Shown here: positions 61,987 to 62,000 of the stretch, in pieces
How the letters are laid out: the number at the start of each line of letters is the position of its first letter
Position numbering within the stretch: the stretch's first letter is position 1
Assembly: GCA_009746045.1 (NCBI GenBank)
Contig: RPFO01000026.1
Coordinates: 7,501 to 69,500 of the forward strand
Length of the DNA stretch: 62,000 nucleotides
Direction: 5' to 3'
Origin: Mesostigma viride
Lineage: Eukaryota; Streptophyta; Mesostigmatophyceae; Mesostigmatales; Mesostigmataceae
The notes under the pieces: generated by a model
What the model was told of the DNA's origin: nothing
What the model saw: the letters and a program-made list of their open reading frames with translations, nothing else
Databases searched by the model: none
Program-made: the position numbers and the translations under genes

Positions 61987-62000
61987 GTAAGTACTTGCGT

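Overview
The window looks like nuclear DNA of a flagellated unicellular eukaryote, most simply a green alga. The genes carry many phase-consistent GT-AG introns, the exons are GC-rich, two of the genes match families specific to motile cilia, there are Ty1/copia and LINE retroelements, and a block of mitochondrial DNA is lodged in an intron. The species cannot be named from the sequence. Nothing prokaryotic was found.

Positions 1-22346 are one minus-strand Ty1/copia-type retrotransposon opened up by other elements. Its 5' LTR is at 22085-22346 and its 3' LTR at 505-926, followed by at least one and a half further LTR copies in tandem. Gag is split by a piggyBac-like element (18653-21799, TTAA duplication). 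The RNase H tail is split by a palindromic element (13569-14051, GCGGA duplication). The 3' untranslated part is split by a second, non-coding LTR element (1113-13284, CTTTG duplication). The 3' LTR of that second element is itself split by another palindromic element (1193-1744) and by a Tc1/mariner-type element (1779-6771, TA duplication, 37-bp terminal inverted repeats). In gag and RNase H, removing the insert plus one duplication rejoins the reading frame. The copia polyprotein appears to run gag, integrase, protease-like, RT, RNase H, with an in-frame UGA after gag.

Positions 22347-26820 hold two inverted copies of a repeat of about 0.6 kb and broken pieces of a LINE reverse transcriptase. 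They also hold LINE 3' ends that run into (ACTT)n tails.

Positions 26825-61288 hold two large genes transcribed away from each other. On the minus strand a 14-exon TSNAXIP1-like gene (40412 down to 26825) has a clear N-terminal TSNAXIP1 domain. On the plus strand a 14-exon CCDC33-like gene (43856 to 61288) encodes divergent C2 domains followed by a coiled coil. Every exon boundary I assigned keeps the reading frame. Both families belong to motile cilia, so this is a head-to-head pair of flagellar genes sharing an upstream region of about 3.4 kb that contains two small inverted-repeat elements. Their introns are full of mini- and microsatellites.

Intron 4 of the CCDC33-like gene contains about 2 kb of mitochondrial DNA (about 48690-50710): the 3' end of cox3, a spacer, cox1 exon 1, a group I intron, and the start of cox1 exon 2, all decayed. 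The last 700 bases return to LINE-derived sequence.
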